Assembly: GCF_013201075.1 (NCBI RefSeq)
Contig: NZ_CP053708.1
Span: 2,733,501-2,797,500 of the forward strand
Reading direction: 5' to 3'
DNA: 64,000 nt
From: Lichenicola cladoniae
GTDB taxonomy: Bacteria > Pseudomonadota > Alphaproteobacteria > Acetobacterales > Acetobacteraceae
Shown: piece after piece, positions 45,374 to 55,225 of the stretch
Layout of the letters: every line of letters begins with the position of its first letter
Position numbering within the stretch: position 1 is the first letter of the stretch
The notes under the pieces: generated by a model
What the model saw: only the letters and a program-made list of their open reading frames with translations
Told to the model about the DNA's origin: nothing
Databases searched by the model: none
Made by a program: the position numbers and the translations under genes

Positions 45374-47338
45374 TCAGACCGCCGACGCCTCGGCTTCCAT
45401 GTGTGCGAACCTGACGCATTCGGAAACGGCTTCGGCCAGGCTGCCTGCATAGAAGTCGGCGCCGATCTGGCTCCTGAGTTCGTCGTCCGTCGCATGGTCG
45501 TCCGGAGCTCCCGATCTCGGATCACCCTCGGTCGAGGCCGGCCATAGACCCATCATGATCGGCACATCCGGGATACGCTGGCGCAGACGCCGGAGCAGAC
45601 CGCGGATCCGGACGGGATTGCCGCTCAGATCGAGATACGAGACGCAGATCATCGCGATACCGGACACGTCGAACGTGTCGATCGTCTCGCGGGAAACATC
45701 GTTGTGCGATGCGACCCGCGCCCCGATCGCGTGCTTCTTGAGCAGCTGTGCCAGCATGGTGGATGCGGCGAGGTCGAGCGGGCCGCGTCCGGCAACGCAC
45801 AGGATGGGACTATGCCCTTGCCAGTGGGACGGCAGCAATGTCCTGGCGGGAGCCGTATCAAGCGGCGGCGGCGTCACCGGCACTTCGCGGTCCTCGCGGC
45901 GCTTGCCGGCGAGCGGCTGCTCGGTCGCGCCCGGCGACGGGTCGAGATCGTCGTGCCCGTCCAGATCGTTCACCAGTTCCTGGACCGCCTGGTTGATCTG
46001 TATCGCCCGCTCCGGAAGCAGCGCGCCCCGCTGCATGTCGGCTGCCGCGAGCATCAGTCCCTTGAGCACGATGTCGTCGTAATACGAGGATAACGAGCGC
46101 TGTTTCAGCGACGTTCCTGCCTGGCGCAACATCTCGTCGTCGTCGTTGGCGAGCATGCGCTGGTAGAAGCTCTCGATCGGAGTCAGGGCCGGCCGGTCGC
46201 CGAGCAGGATATCCAGGAACTCCAGCCGCTCGATGTGACGGCCCATCACCACCAGGCATAGGGTCAGTGGCGTGGACAGGATCAGTCCGATCGGGCCCCA
46301 GATCCAGCTCCAGAAAATTGCCACCACGATCACCGCGACCGGCGACAGGCCCGTCGCATGGCCATAGACCAGCGGCTCCACGACCTGGCCCATCGCGCCT
46401 TCGGTCACCACGAACAGGGCGGCGGCCCAGGCGACCATCGACCAGCCCGGATCGACGGCCGCCGCGAGTGCGATCGGCAGGATCGCCGCGATCGCGGAGC
46501 CGACATACGGCACGAACCTGAGCAGCGTGCCGAGCACGCCCCAGAGGATCGGATTCGGAACGCCGATCAGCATCAGGCCGACGCCGATGATCACGCCGAA
46601 CAAGGCGTTGATGCCGAGCTGGGTCAGGAAATAGCGCCCGAGGCGCGATCCTGCATCGTCGAGCGCCGCGGTCGTCCGGAGCAGGTCGTCCGAGCCGAAC
46701 AACCGGATCATCCGATCGCGCAGATCCTCGCGCTGCATCAGGATAAAGATCGCCACCACGAACACGATGCCGATCGTCTCCAGTGGACTGACGATCGGGC
46801 TCAGCACCTGCTGCAGGAGATGGATCGGCGTCGGCGAGGGTTGCTGCACCACGACCGGCATCGGCTTCTGCCCGTCCGGCGCCGTTGGCGCCGTCGCCTG
46901 CGGCCCGCCGCCGGATGTTTCCTTGCCGATCTTGTTGGTGATCTCCCGCAGGTGGCCAGACGTGAAGCTCCTGACCGAGGCGACCTTGTGCTCGATCGTG
47001 CTCTGGTATCGCGGCAGATCGCTGCTCAAGGATGCAATCTGCGTCCCGATGATCCCGCCAAGGACCAGCAGGACGCCGAGCGCCGTGATGACCGATAGCA
47101 GCACGGCCGGAATTTTCGGAACCCACAGGCGCTGCAGCAGGAGAACCAGGGGTGCCAGCACGAAACTCAGCAGAACCGAGAGTGTAATCGGGATCAGCAC
47201 CTCCCGGCCCAGATACAGCGCCGCGACGATCACCACGCCGGCCACGATCCCCGTCAGCTTCTCCGCGGGCGGCGTGTCTGCCGCCGGGACGCGGGCACGC
47301 GGAAGGTCGGCAGTTGGACGACTCGACGCGAACGACAT
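45374..47338 (-). CDS. AI-2E family transporter with C-terminal cytosolic domain
   Basis: A 654-residue protein. Residues 1-390 are an AI-2E/TqsA/PerM-type permease with about eight helices (LTGIVAGVVIVAALYLG, then the family core GVPNPILWGVLGTLLRFVPYVGSAIAAILP and PLVYGHATGLSPVAVIVVAIFW). Residues 390-500 form a helical linker (ESFYQRMLANDDDEMLRQ). Residues about 515-640 look like a Rossmann/cobalamin-binding-like fold (ILCVAGRGPLDLAASTMLAQLL, IAMICVSYLDLSG). The usual family length is about 350-400, so the 250-residue tail is an addition. It may be an exporter gated by a cytosolic sensor; the substrate is unknown. Confidence 0.86.
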   Translation of the reverse strand: MSFASSRPTADLPRARVPAADTPPAEKLTGIVAGVVIVAALYLGREVLIPITLSVLLSFVLAPLVLLLQRLWVPKIPAVLLSVITALGVLLVLGGIIGTQIASLSSDLPRYQSTIEHKVASVRSFTSGHLREITNKIGKETSGGGPQATAPTAPDGQKPMPVVVQQPSPTPIHLLQQVLSPIVSPLETIGIVFVVAIFILMQREDLRDRMIRLFGSDDLLRTTAALDDAGSRLGRYFLTQLGINALFGVIIGVGLMLIGVPNPILWGVLGTLLRFVPYVGSAIAAILPIALAAAVDPGWSMVAWAAALFVVTEGAMGQVVEPLVYGHATGLSPVAVIVVAIFWSWIWGPIGLILSTPLTLCLVVMGRHIERLEFLDILLGDRPALTPIESFYQRMLANDDDEMLRQAGTSLKQRSLSSYYDDIVLKGLMLAAADMQRGALLPERAIQINQAVQELVNDLDGHDDLDPSPGATEQPLAGKRREDREVPVTPPPLDTAPARTLLPSHWQGHSPILCVAGRGPLDLAASTMLAQLLKKHAIGARVASHNDVSRETIDTFDVSGIAMICVSYLDLSGNPVRIRGLLRRLRQRIPDVPIMMGLWPASTEGDPRSGAPDDHATDDELRSQIGADFYAGSLAEAVSECVRFAHMEAEASAV

Positions 47339-47851
47339 GATGCACCTGCTGAGAATCGCCGGCCACTACGCCTGGTCGAGCGAGCGGTAACGTCGGCTGG
47401 TGCGATCTGTTGCTTGCAGATGGCCGAAGCCGCGGAACATGCCCGCCCCGGAAGCGACTTCCTCGCATTCGCGACTGTCGGGTATGCCTGCCGTGGCGGC
47501 GTCAGGACATTACCCGTAGTTCATCTGGCCGATCGAGCTTTGCTGTTATAGTAGAAGACTTGGCCCTGTATCGAGTTCGATCAGTCCTGGCCCGGTTTTG
47601 AAGGGTGACGTCAATCGTTCTACAAGATTGATCGCAAGTTCAGGATCAGGATCCCGAAGCCTGTAGCTCGAACCCAAGCGGTGCCGGGACTACGACCGTG
47701 TTTCCTGCGCCGCTGCGTCGTGCCGCTCAAGCTTCAGTGGTGTCCGAAGCGAAAAGGGCGGTAAACGAACGAGACTGTCACATATGCATCCTGGCCCGGT
47801 GACCAGCCAGACCACCTGCACGACCCGTCTTTGCTAAGGATCAGGCTGCCA
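47339..47851. other. Control region upstream of the PKS operon
   Basis: About 510 bases between the divergent transporter gene and the PKS gene, somewhat richer in A+T than the surroundings. No gene, tRNA or clear operator is seen. It must hold the promoter of the three-gene operon. Confidence 0.4.
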
Positions 47852-50800
47852 ATGTTCTCCTCGAACGTCCAGACGCGCGTAGAGGCATCGAGTCTCGCGG
47901 TGGTCGGTGCCGCCTGCCGCCTGCCCGGCGCGTCTAACGAGGACTCGTTCTGGCGCCTGCTGGATGGCGGTCAGTCCGCGATGGGGCCGTTACCGGCAGG
48001 CCGTTGGCATCCGGAACGCTATTTCCATCCGCGCCGGACCGAGGCGGGCTTCAGCTATTCGTTCGCCGGTGGCTACATTGCCGACCCGATGAGCTTCGAT
48101 CCGGGCGTCTTCGGCATCTCGCCGCGCGAGGCCGAGGAGATGGACCCGCAGCAGCGGATGCTGCTCGAGACCGTCTGGAGCGCGCTGGAGGATGGCGGCA
48201 TCTCGCCGGGCTCGATCGCCGGCACCAACGTCGGCGTCTATGTCGGAGCGTCCGGACTGGACCACGGCAACCTGCATGTGGCCGATCCAGGTTCGATCGA
48301 CAGCCACTTCATGACGGGCAACACGCTTTCGATCCTGTCGAATCGCATTTCCTACATCTACGACCTGCGCGGCCCGAGCTTCACCGTCGATACCGCATGC
48401 TCGTCCTCGCTGGTGGCGTTCGCGCAGGCGCAGGCGGCAATCGCCTCGGGGCAGATCGACACCGCGATCGTTGCAGGCGTCAACCTGTTGCTTTCGCCGT
48501 TTCCGTTCATCGGCTTCTCGCGCGCGTCGATGCTGTCGCCGACCGGCCTGTGCCGGCCGTTCTCCGCCGAGGCCGACGGCTATGTCCGGGGCGAGGGCGT
48601 GGTGGCGATGGTGCTGACACGCCTCGAGACCGCGATCTCGTCGGGCCGCCGGGTGCGGGCGGTGGCCCTGGCATCGGGCGTCAACTCCGATGGCCGCACC
48701 AACGGCATCGCCCTACCCGCCACCGAAGGCCAGAAGATCCTGCTCGACCGGCTCTACGGGCACGCCGGGCTCGACCCGAACCGCTTGGCATTCGTCGAGG
48801 CGCACGGTACCGGCACCAGGGTCGGCGACCCCGCCGAGGCGACCGCGATTGGCCAGGCGCTGGGCCAGCGTCGCGATGCACCGCTGCCGATCGGCTCGGT
48901 CAAGTCCAACATCGGCCATCTGGAGCCGGCCTCCGGGCTGGCAGGCCTGTTCAAGGCGATCCTGGCGCTCGAGCATCGCCGGCTGCCGGCATCACTGCAT
49001 CTGGCCGCGATCAACCCGGCCATCGATTTCACCGAGCTGAACCTGGCCCTGGCGACGCAGTCGCTCGCCTTGCCGGCATCCGGCACCTGGCTCGCCGGCG
49101 TGTCCTCGTTCGGTTTCGGCGGCACCAATGCGCACGTGGTGATCCGGCAGCCCGAATCGAGTGAACTGCCTGGACATCATTCGCATGACGCCCAGGGCCA
49201 GAGCGCCGAGTTGCTCGTGCTGTCGGCGCATTCCCGACAGGCGCTGCGCGATACCAGTCGCGCCTACGCGGATCTCATCGACGCGGGCAGCGATACCGCG
49301 CAGCTCGCCGCCGCGGTAGCCTGGCAGCGCGATCTCGCCGGCCATCGCATTGCCCTGCCCGTGGCCGAGGCCACGCCGGACGCGTTGCGCGGGTTCGCCG
49401 ATAGCGGCGGGCTTGCCGGTGGCGCCGACGGGGTCGCGCCGTCGCAGCACCCACGGACCTGCTTTGTCTATTCCGGCAACGGCAGCCAGTGGGTAGGCAT
49501 GGGCCGTGCGGCATTCGCCCGCAACGAGGCGTTCCGCGAGCGCTTCCGGGCCGTCGATGCCAGCTTCGCGCGCTATGCGGACTGGTCGCTGGTCGATGCG
49601 CTGCACGATCCGGACATCGCAAACTCGAAGAAACAGGCCGAGCTGGTACAGCCGCTGCTGTTCGCGGTGCAGTCCGCGCTGACGGCGGGTCTCGCGGCCT
49701 ATGGCTGGAAGCCGGACATGGTTCTGGGCCACAGCGTCGGCGAGGTCGCCGCGGCTGAAGCCTGCGGCGCGCTGAGCCTCGACGAGGCGGTCCGCGTCAT
49801 CTTCCACCGCAGCAGCCAGCAGGAGGCCGCGCATGGGCTGGGCGGCATGGCCGTCGCCAACATCTCACGAGACGGTGCCGAGGCGCTGTTCCTCGAGGGT
49901 GGTCTGCACGGCCTCGAGATCGCCGCGGTCAACAGCCCCGGTTCGGTGAGTATCGCCGGCCCGATGGACGCGATCCAGGCGTTCTCGCGGCTGGCGCGCA
50001 AGCGCCGGATCGCCGCACGCGTTCTGGAACTGCCCTATCCGTTCCATTCGAGCCTGCTCGAGAAGCTGCGCGAACCGCTGCTGGAGGCGTTCGGCACGAT
50101 CGCGTCGCAGCCCGGCCGCGCCACCTTCGTCTCCACGGTCACCGGCGCGGTCACGCCGGGCGAGCGGCTGGATACCGACTACTGGTGGCGGAATGTGCGC
50201 CAGCCGGTGCTGTTCAGCGCCGCGGTCGAGACCGCCGGCCTTCAGGGTGCGACGGTCTTCGTCGAGATCGGACCCCGCCCGATCCTCCATAGCAGCATCG
50301 CCGACACGCTGGCTGAAGCCGGCTTCAGTGGCTCGGTGATCCCGAGCCTCATCGAGAGGCCGGCCGATGGCGACCCGTTGCTCAGGGTGCTGGCACGCGC
50401 CGTGGTGCTGGGGTGTGCCGTCGACAGGCCGCGCGTGTTCGGCGCCCGGCCATCCGGCCGCGTCCGCCTGCCGCCCTATGCGTGGCAGCGCAAGACATAC
50501 CGGCAGGCGCAGACCAGCGAGGCGATGGACCTGATGGGGGATGCGCCGCGTCATCCGTTGATCGGCAGCCGCCTGCTGTCCGGAACGCCCGAATGGCGCA
50601 ACCTGATCGATGCGACCGTGGTGCCTTATCTCGCGCAGCACCGTATCGACGGCGAGATCGTTCTGCCCGCGACGGCCTTTGCCGAGATGGCCCTGGCGGT
50701 CGCCCGCGAGGTGTTCCCGGCCGGCCCGATCGGGCTGGAGGATTTCGACCTGCTGCAATGGCTGACGCTGCAGCCGGACCAGATGCGCGAAATGTCCGTG

Positions 50801-53800
50801 CGGCTGCATGGCGACACCGCCACGGTCGAAATCTGGAGCCGTCCCCGCCACGGCACCATCGAATGGACGCTGCATGCGCGCGGCCGGATCGTCCAGGTCG
50901 CCTCGCCGGTGCCTGCGTTCATTCCACCGGTGCAGCTGCCCAAGCACCTGACCACCGAACAGGTATACGACGCCGCCAGCGCCAGCGGCGTCAGCTATGG
51001 GAAGTTGTTCCAGCGCGTGCTCAGCGGCGAGCGCAGCGATACGCTGATGGAAGTCGAACTGTCGCCATACGAGGAGGCGGCGGGCCTGTCCGGTCGTCGC
51101 CAGATCCTGCACCCGATCGCGCTCGATGCCGCCTTCCACGCCATGTTCGACAACATCAAGCGGCGGGCGGACGAGCGCTATGCCTACCTGCCGGTACGGT
51201 TCGGCGCGCTGCGGGTCGAACGCGACCACGCCATTCCCGCCCGCGCGCGGGTGGTGATCGACCGGGAGACCGACCAGTCGCTGTCGGTCGGCGTCACCCT
51301 CTACGACCGCGACGGACAGTTCATCGCTGGACTGACCGGTGGATTGTTCCGCGCCGTGGTGCTGGAACAGCGCGCGCGCGACAGCGTGTTCTTTCAGTCG
51401 CAGCCGATCCGCCTGTCGCGCGAGGCATCCGGGGTCGATCTGCATGCAGGCGTGATCGCGACACTCGAGCAGCTCGACGCTCAGACGGCGCCCGACTCCT
51501 GGCTCTATCTCGGTGCGTTCGCCCGGTCCCTGGCGTTCCAGAGCCTGCGCGGCCTGTTCGGCGATTCAGCGATCCGGCCGACTGCCGGAATCGTCGCGGC
51601 ACGCTCGGTGCCATTGCTCAGGAGCCTGCTCGCCACCTTGCGGCACGCCGGACTTGCCACGGAGGCGGCTTCCGGCTGGACCCTGGCGGCCGAGAGCGGA
51701 TTGCCGGACCCGCACGACATCCTGCAGACCTTGGCCGCCGAGTTTTCCGGCGCCAGCTCCGAGCTTGTGCTGGCCGCGCAGGCACTGGCAGGCACGGACC
51801 GCATGCTGCGGACCGGCGAGGCGCCGCAACGCAATGCCGGCACGACCGAGCGGTTCGAGAGCAGCTCGATCCTGCTGGTGCCGGTGCTGGATGCAGCACT
51901 TGCGATCTGCATCGACCTGCAGGCCCGGATCGCACCTGAACCCCTGCGCATCCTGGTTGCGGAGTCGTTCTGCCTGGGCATCCTGCAGAGCCTGGCGCCG
52001 CTGGTGCAGGATCGCCGCGTGACGATCACCGTCATCGGCACCGATCAGAAGCAGCTCAACCTGACCGCCGCACGGCACGGCGCGATCGCCGGCATCACCT
52101 TCCTGGCGGCCGATCCCGACGCGGCGGCCGCCATCGGGCCGTCCTTCGACTTGGCCCTTGGCCTGGCGCTCGGCCCGCTCTTCGCCGGCGATACGGCACT
52201 CGGGCGTGCCATTGCCCATCGCCTCGCCCCCGGTGCCCCTCTCTGTATCCTGCTACCTCCCGAAAACCCGGTGTTCGAGTGCCTGCTCGGCATGGACGAG
52301 GACTGGTTCGCGCAGTCATCCGGTGCGCGATCCGTCGTCGGTCGCATCGCGGCGGCACAGGATGACGGCCGGATGATCGGGAGCGCCGGGTTCGCCGACG
52401 TCCGGACGCATCGGCTCGGCGAAGAGGTCGGCAGCATCATCGTCGGCAAGACCAAGGCTCGCGATGTCTCTGTCGCCATGGCGGAACTGGCGCCAGTACT
52501 GTTGCTGCAGGACTGGCCGGATCTCGGCGAGGCGCTGGTCACCGCCGGTCGTACCGTCGTCGTGTGCAAGGGCGCCGGGATGGCGGCGATCGTCTCCAAG
52601 GCCAGCGGCATGAGCGAGCTGGTGTTCCAGGCCTACGGATCCGGGCAAGGCGGCCTGGACCGGTCGATCGCGGAGCTTTCGTCCGTGCTCGAACTCGTCC
52701 GCACCATGCAATGCCGGTTCTGGGTCGTCGTGCGCGGCCTGCGGTCCGACCGGGCGGCCGACATCGATCCGCTTGCGGAGGCGTTCTGGAGCTTCGTCCG
52801 CGTCGCGATCAATGAATATCCAGGACTCGAGTTCAGGCTGGTCGATCTTGCGCTGGAGCTCGACGTCGAGGACGCGGTGCGACGCCTGGTGGCACTCATG
52901 GCCCGGCCCGGTGAGGAAACCGAGCTGCTGCTGGACGCGACCGGCATCTCGGCCACCCGGATGGTCGCTGCCCCGCCTGCCACCGAAGCCGTCGAGGCGG
53001 TGCGCCTGCAGCTAGGCTCGCATGGCGCCATGGCGAGTTTCGGCTGGGTGGAAGCTGCTCGTCGCGCACCCGAGGCCGGCGAGATCGAAATCGAGATCGC
53101 CGCATCCGGTCTCAACTTTCGCGATGTCATGCTGGCCAGCGGCCTGCTCGACGACGACGTGCTGGATGACGGGCTGGCCGGCGCGGTGTTCGGTTTCGAG
53201 TGCGCCGGCCATGTGCTCAGGGTCGGTCAGGGCGTCACCCATCTCAAACCGGGCGACGCCGTCATGGGTTTCGGACGGGAGAGCTTCGCGACCCACGGCA
53301 CCGCCGATTCGCGCGTGTTTACGCGGGTTCCGGATGGCATCCCGACCATTGCCGCCGCGAGCATTCCGGTGGCCTTCCTGACCGCCTGGTATTCCCTGGT
53401 CCACATGGCCCAGATCCAGCCCGGCGAATGGGTGCTGATCCATGGCGCGGCCGGCGGAGTGGGGATCGCCGCGATGCAGATCGCCCGACTGCGCGGCGCG
53501 CGCATCGCCGCCACCGTCAGCTCGCCGGAGAAGCGCGCGCTGGCCGCGGCGTTCGGTGCCGAGAAGATCTACAACTCGCGCAGCACCGCATTTCTCGACG
53601 AGATCCGCGCGGATATCGGCGGCGTCGATGTCGTGCTGAACTCCCTCACCGGGGAAGCCATGCTGGCGAGCCTGAAATGCCTCAAGCCGTTCGGTCGCTT
53701 CATCGAACTCGGCAAGCGCGACTACGTGCAGAATACGGCACTCGGACTGCGGCCGTTCCGTCGAAATTTAAGCTATTTCGGCGTCGATCTCGACCAGCTT

Positions 53801-55225
53801 CTCGCCGCCAACCTGCCGCTGGTCGAACGCCTGCTGGCGGAACTCGCGACGCATTTCGGCACCGGCGCGTTGTCGCCGTTGCCGCATCGCGCATTCGAGT
53901 GGCACGAGGTCGATCGCGCGTTCCACCTCATGCAATCGGCCGGGCATGTCGGCAAGCTCGTCGTACGCCCGGCTGCACGCCCGGTCGCCACACGCATCGC
54001 CCACATGCCGTTCAAGCCGAAATCCGGCGTGCATCTGGTCGTCGGCGGTGCCGGCGGGTTCGGCTTCGAGACCGCTGCCTGGCTTGCCGAACGCGGAGCC
54101 GAGACCATCGTCATCGCATCGCGCCGCGGCGTGATCGAGCAGCCGTTGCAGGCGCGCGCCGCGGCGATCCGGGCCGGCGGCACGACCCTCCTGGTCGAGA
54201 CACTCGACGTGACCGACGCGGACGCGGTCGCGGCGTTGATCGACCGGCTGACGCGCACGCATAGGCGTCTGGCGGGCATCATCCATGCCGCCATGGTGCT
54301 GGATGACGGCATGATCGCCGGCATGGACCCGGTCCGCACGCGCGCGGTGCTGGCGCCCAAGATCGACGGCGCCGCCAATCTCGATCGTGCGACGCGCGGA
54401 ACGGAACTTGATTATTTCGTGGCCTTCTCGTCGATCACCACGATGGTCGGCAATCCGGGCCAGGGCGCCTACGTCGCCGCGAACGGCTACCTGCAGGGGC
54501 TGATGGCGCAACGGCGTGCGGCAGGCCTTGCCGGACTTGCGGTCGGCTGGGGCGCCATCGCGGATGCCGGAATCCTTGCCCGCGATACGGAAACCGCTGC
54601 ACGGCTGGCGCGGCTGACCGGTATCGAGGCGATGCAGTCCCGGGCGGCGCTGGCTCATCTGGAAACCTTGCTGTCCAGAACGGGCGAGTGTCCAGCAACA
54701 AACTATTGCGCGCTGCTCCGTCCGGGCGACGCGCTGCAGAGCCTGAAACTGCTGCAGACCCCGGCATTCGCAAACCTGTTCGCTACCGACGACGGTGTCG
54801 CCGTGATCGAGGTCGACCTTGCCACCCGCATCGCCGGCAAGAGCGCGGGCGACGCCCGTGCCCTGGTCGCCGGTCTCGTGGCCGCCGAGGTTGCACGTAT
54901 TTTCCGCCTGCCCCCCGAAGAGATCGAAATGGCCCGCCCGCTCGACGAACTTGGACTGGATTCGATGATGAGCCTGGACTTACGCATGAGCATCGAGAAA
55001 CGCTTCGGGATCGAACTGCCGGTCGTCGCGATCACCGCCGGTATCAGTGTGAACGATCTCGCCGCGCGGCTGATCACCAGCCTGCGCACCGGTCCGCAGA
55101 CGGAGGACGATGCCGGCCTGCGCATGATGCAGCAGCACGGCCTGGACGACGCCAGCCTGGCCGCCGGAATGATCGCGATCGACAAGGCTGTCAGACAGCA
55201 CGATGTCGCGAAAGTCCTGCTATGA
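47852..55225 (+). CDS. Type I polyketide/fatty acid synthase, KS-AT-DH-(MT-like)-ER-KR-ACP (RkpA/WcbR-like)
   Basis: A 2457-residue megasynthase. KS about 15-435 has Cys183 (DTACSSS), His318 (EAHGTGT) and His356 (SNIGH). AT about 530-835 has Ser628 (GHSVGE). DH about 880-1180 has His930 (HRIDGEIVLP) and Asp1092. About 1200-1690 resembles a methyltransferase/structural region without a glycine-rich SAM motif. ER about 1715-2050 has HGAAGGVGIAAMQ. KR about 2060-2320 has GGAGGFG, Tyr2207 and a B-type LDD motif. ACP has Ser2371 (LGLDSMMS). All reductive domains look intact, so it should build a saturated chain iteratively. No thioesterase is present; the chain probably passes to the oxoamine synthase encoded next. 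ATG 47852 is preferred to TTG 47831. Confidence 0.95.
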   Translation: MFSSNVQTRVEASSLAVVGAACRLPGASNEDSFWRLLDGGQSAMGPLPAGRWHPERYFHPRRTEAGFSYSFAGGYIADPMSFDPGVFGISPREAEEMDPQQRMLLETVWSALEDGGISPGSIAGTNVGVYVGASGLDHGNLHVADPGSIDSHFMTGNTLSILSNRISYIYDLRGPSFTVDTACSSSLVAFAQAQAAIASGQIDTAIVAGVNLLLSPFPFIGFSRASMLSPTGLCRPFSAEADGYVRGEGVVAMVLTRLETAISSGRRVRAVALASGVNSDGRTNGIALPATEGQKILLDRLYGHAGLDPNRLAFVEAHGTGTRVGDPAEATAIGQALGQRRDAPLPIGSVKSNIGHLEPASGLAGLFKAILALEHRRLPASLHLAAINPAIDFTELNLALATQSLALPASGTWLAGVSSFGFGGTNAHVVIRQPESSELPGHHSHDAQGQSAELLVLSAHSRQALRDTSRAYADLIDAGSDTAQLAAAVAWQRDLAGHRIALPVAEATPDALRGFADSGGLAGGADGVAPSQHPRTCFVYSGNGSQWVGMGRAAFARNEAFRERFRAVDASFARYADWSLVDALHDPDIANSKKQAELVQPLLFAVQSALTAGLAAYGWKPDMVLGHSVGEVAAAEACGALSLDEAVRVIFHRSSQQEAAHGLGGMAVANISRDGAEALFLEGGLHGLEIAAVNSPGSVSIAGPMDAIQAFSRLARKRRIAARVLELPYPFHSSLLEKLREPLLEAFGTIASQPGRATFVSTVTGAVTPGERLDTDYWWRNVRQPVLFSAAVETAGLQGATVFVEIGPRPILHSSIADTLAEAGFSGSVIPSLIERPADGDPLLRVLARAVVLGCAVDRPRVFGARPSGRVRLPPYAWQRKTYRQAQTSEAMDLMGDAPRHPLIGSRLLSGTPEWRNLIDATVVPYLAQHRIDGEIVLPATAFAEMALAVAREVFPAGPIGLEDFDLLQWLTLQPDQMREMSVRLHGDTATVEIWSRPRHGTIEWTLHARGRIVQVASPVPAFIPPVQLPKHLTTEQVYDAASASGVSYGKLFQRVLSGERSDTLMEVELSPYEEAAGLSGRRQILHPIALDAAFHAMFDNIKRRADERYAYLPVRFGALRVERDHAIPARARVVIDRETDQSLSVGVTLYDRDGQFIAGLTGGLFRAVVLEQRARDSVFFQSQPIRLSREASGVDLHAGVIATLEQLDAQTAPDSWLYLGAFARSLAFQSLRGLFGDSAIRPTAGIVAARSVPLLRSLLATLRHAGLATEAASGWTLAAESGLPDPHDILQTLAAEFSGASSELVLAAQALAGTDRMLRTGEAPQRNAGTTERFESSSILLVPVLDAALAICIDLQARIAPEPLRILVAESFCLGILQSLAPLVQDRRVTITVIGTDQKQLNLTAARHGAIAGITFLAADPDAAAAIGPSFDLALGLALGPLFAGDTALGRAIAHRLAPGAPLCILLPPENPVFECLLGMDEDWFAQSSGARSVVGRIAAAQDDGRMIGSAGFADVRTHRLGEEVGSIIVGKTKARDVSVAMAELAPVLLLQDWPDLGEALVTAGRTVVVCKGAGMAAIVSKASGMSELVFQAYGSGQGGLDRSIAELSSVLELVRTMQCRFWVVVRGLRSDRAADIDPLAEAFWSFVRVAINEYPGLEFRLVDLALELDVEDAVRRLVALMARPGEETELLLDATGISATRMVAAPPATEAVEAVRLQLGSHGAMASFGWVEAARRAPEAGEIEIEIAASGLNFRDVMLASGLLDDDVLDDGLAGAVFGFECAGHVLRVGQGVTHLKPGDAVMGFGRESFATHGTADSRVFTRVPDGIPTIAAASIPVAFLTAWYSLVHMAQIQPGEWVLIHGAAGGVGIAAMQIARLRGARIAATVSSPEKRALAAAFGAEKIYNSRSTAFLDEIRADIGGVDVVLNSLTGEAMLASLKCLKPFGRFIELGKRDYVQNTALGLRPFRRNLSYFGVDLDQLLAANLPLVERLLAELATHFGTGALSPLPHRAFEWHEVDRAFHLMQSAGHVGKLVVRPAARPVATRIAHMPFKPKSGVHLVVGGAGGFGFETAAWLAERGAETIVIASRRGVIEQPLQARAAAIRAGGTTLLVETLDVTDADAVAALIDRLTRTHRRLAGIIHAAMVLDDGMIAGMDPVRTRAVLAPKIDGAANLDRATRGTELDYFVAFSSITTMVGNPGQGAYVAANGYLQGLMAQRRAAGLAGLAVGWGAIADAGILARDTETAARLARLTGIEAMQSRAALAHLETLLSRTGECPATNYCALLRPGDALQSLKLLQTPAFANLFATDDGVAVIEVDLATRIAGKSAGDARALVAGLVAAEVARIFRLPPEEIEMARPLDELGLDSMMSLDLRMSIEKRFGIELPVVAITAGISVNDLAARLITSLRTGPQTEDDAGLRMMQQHGLDDASLAAGMIAIDKAVRQHDVAKVLL

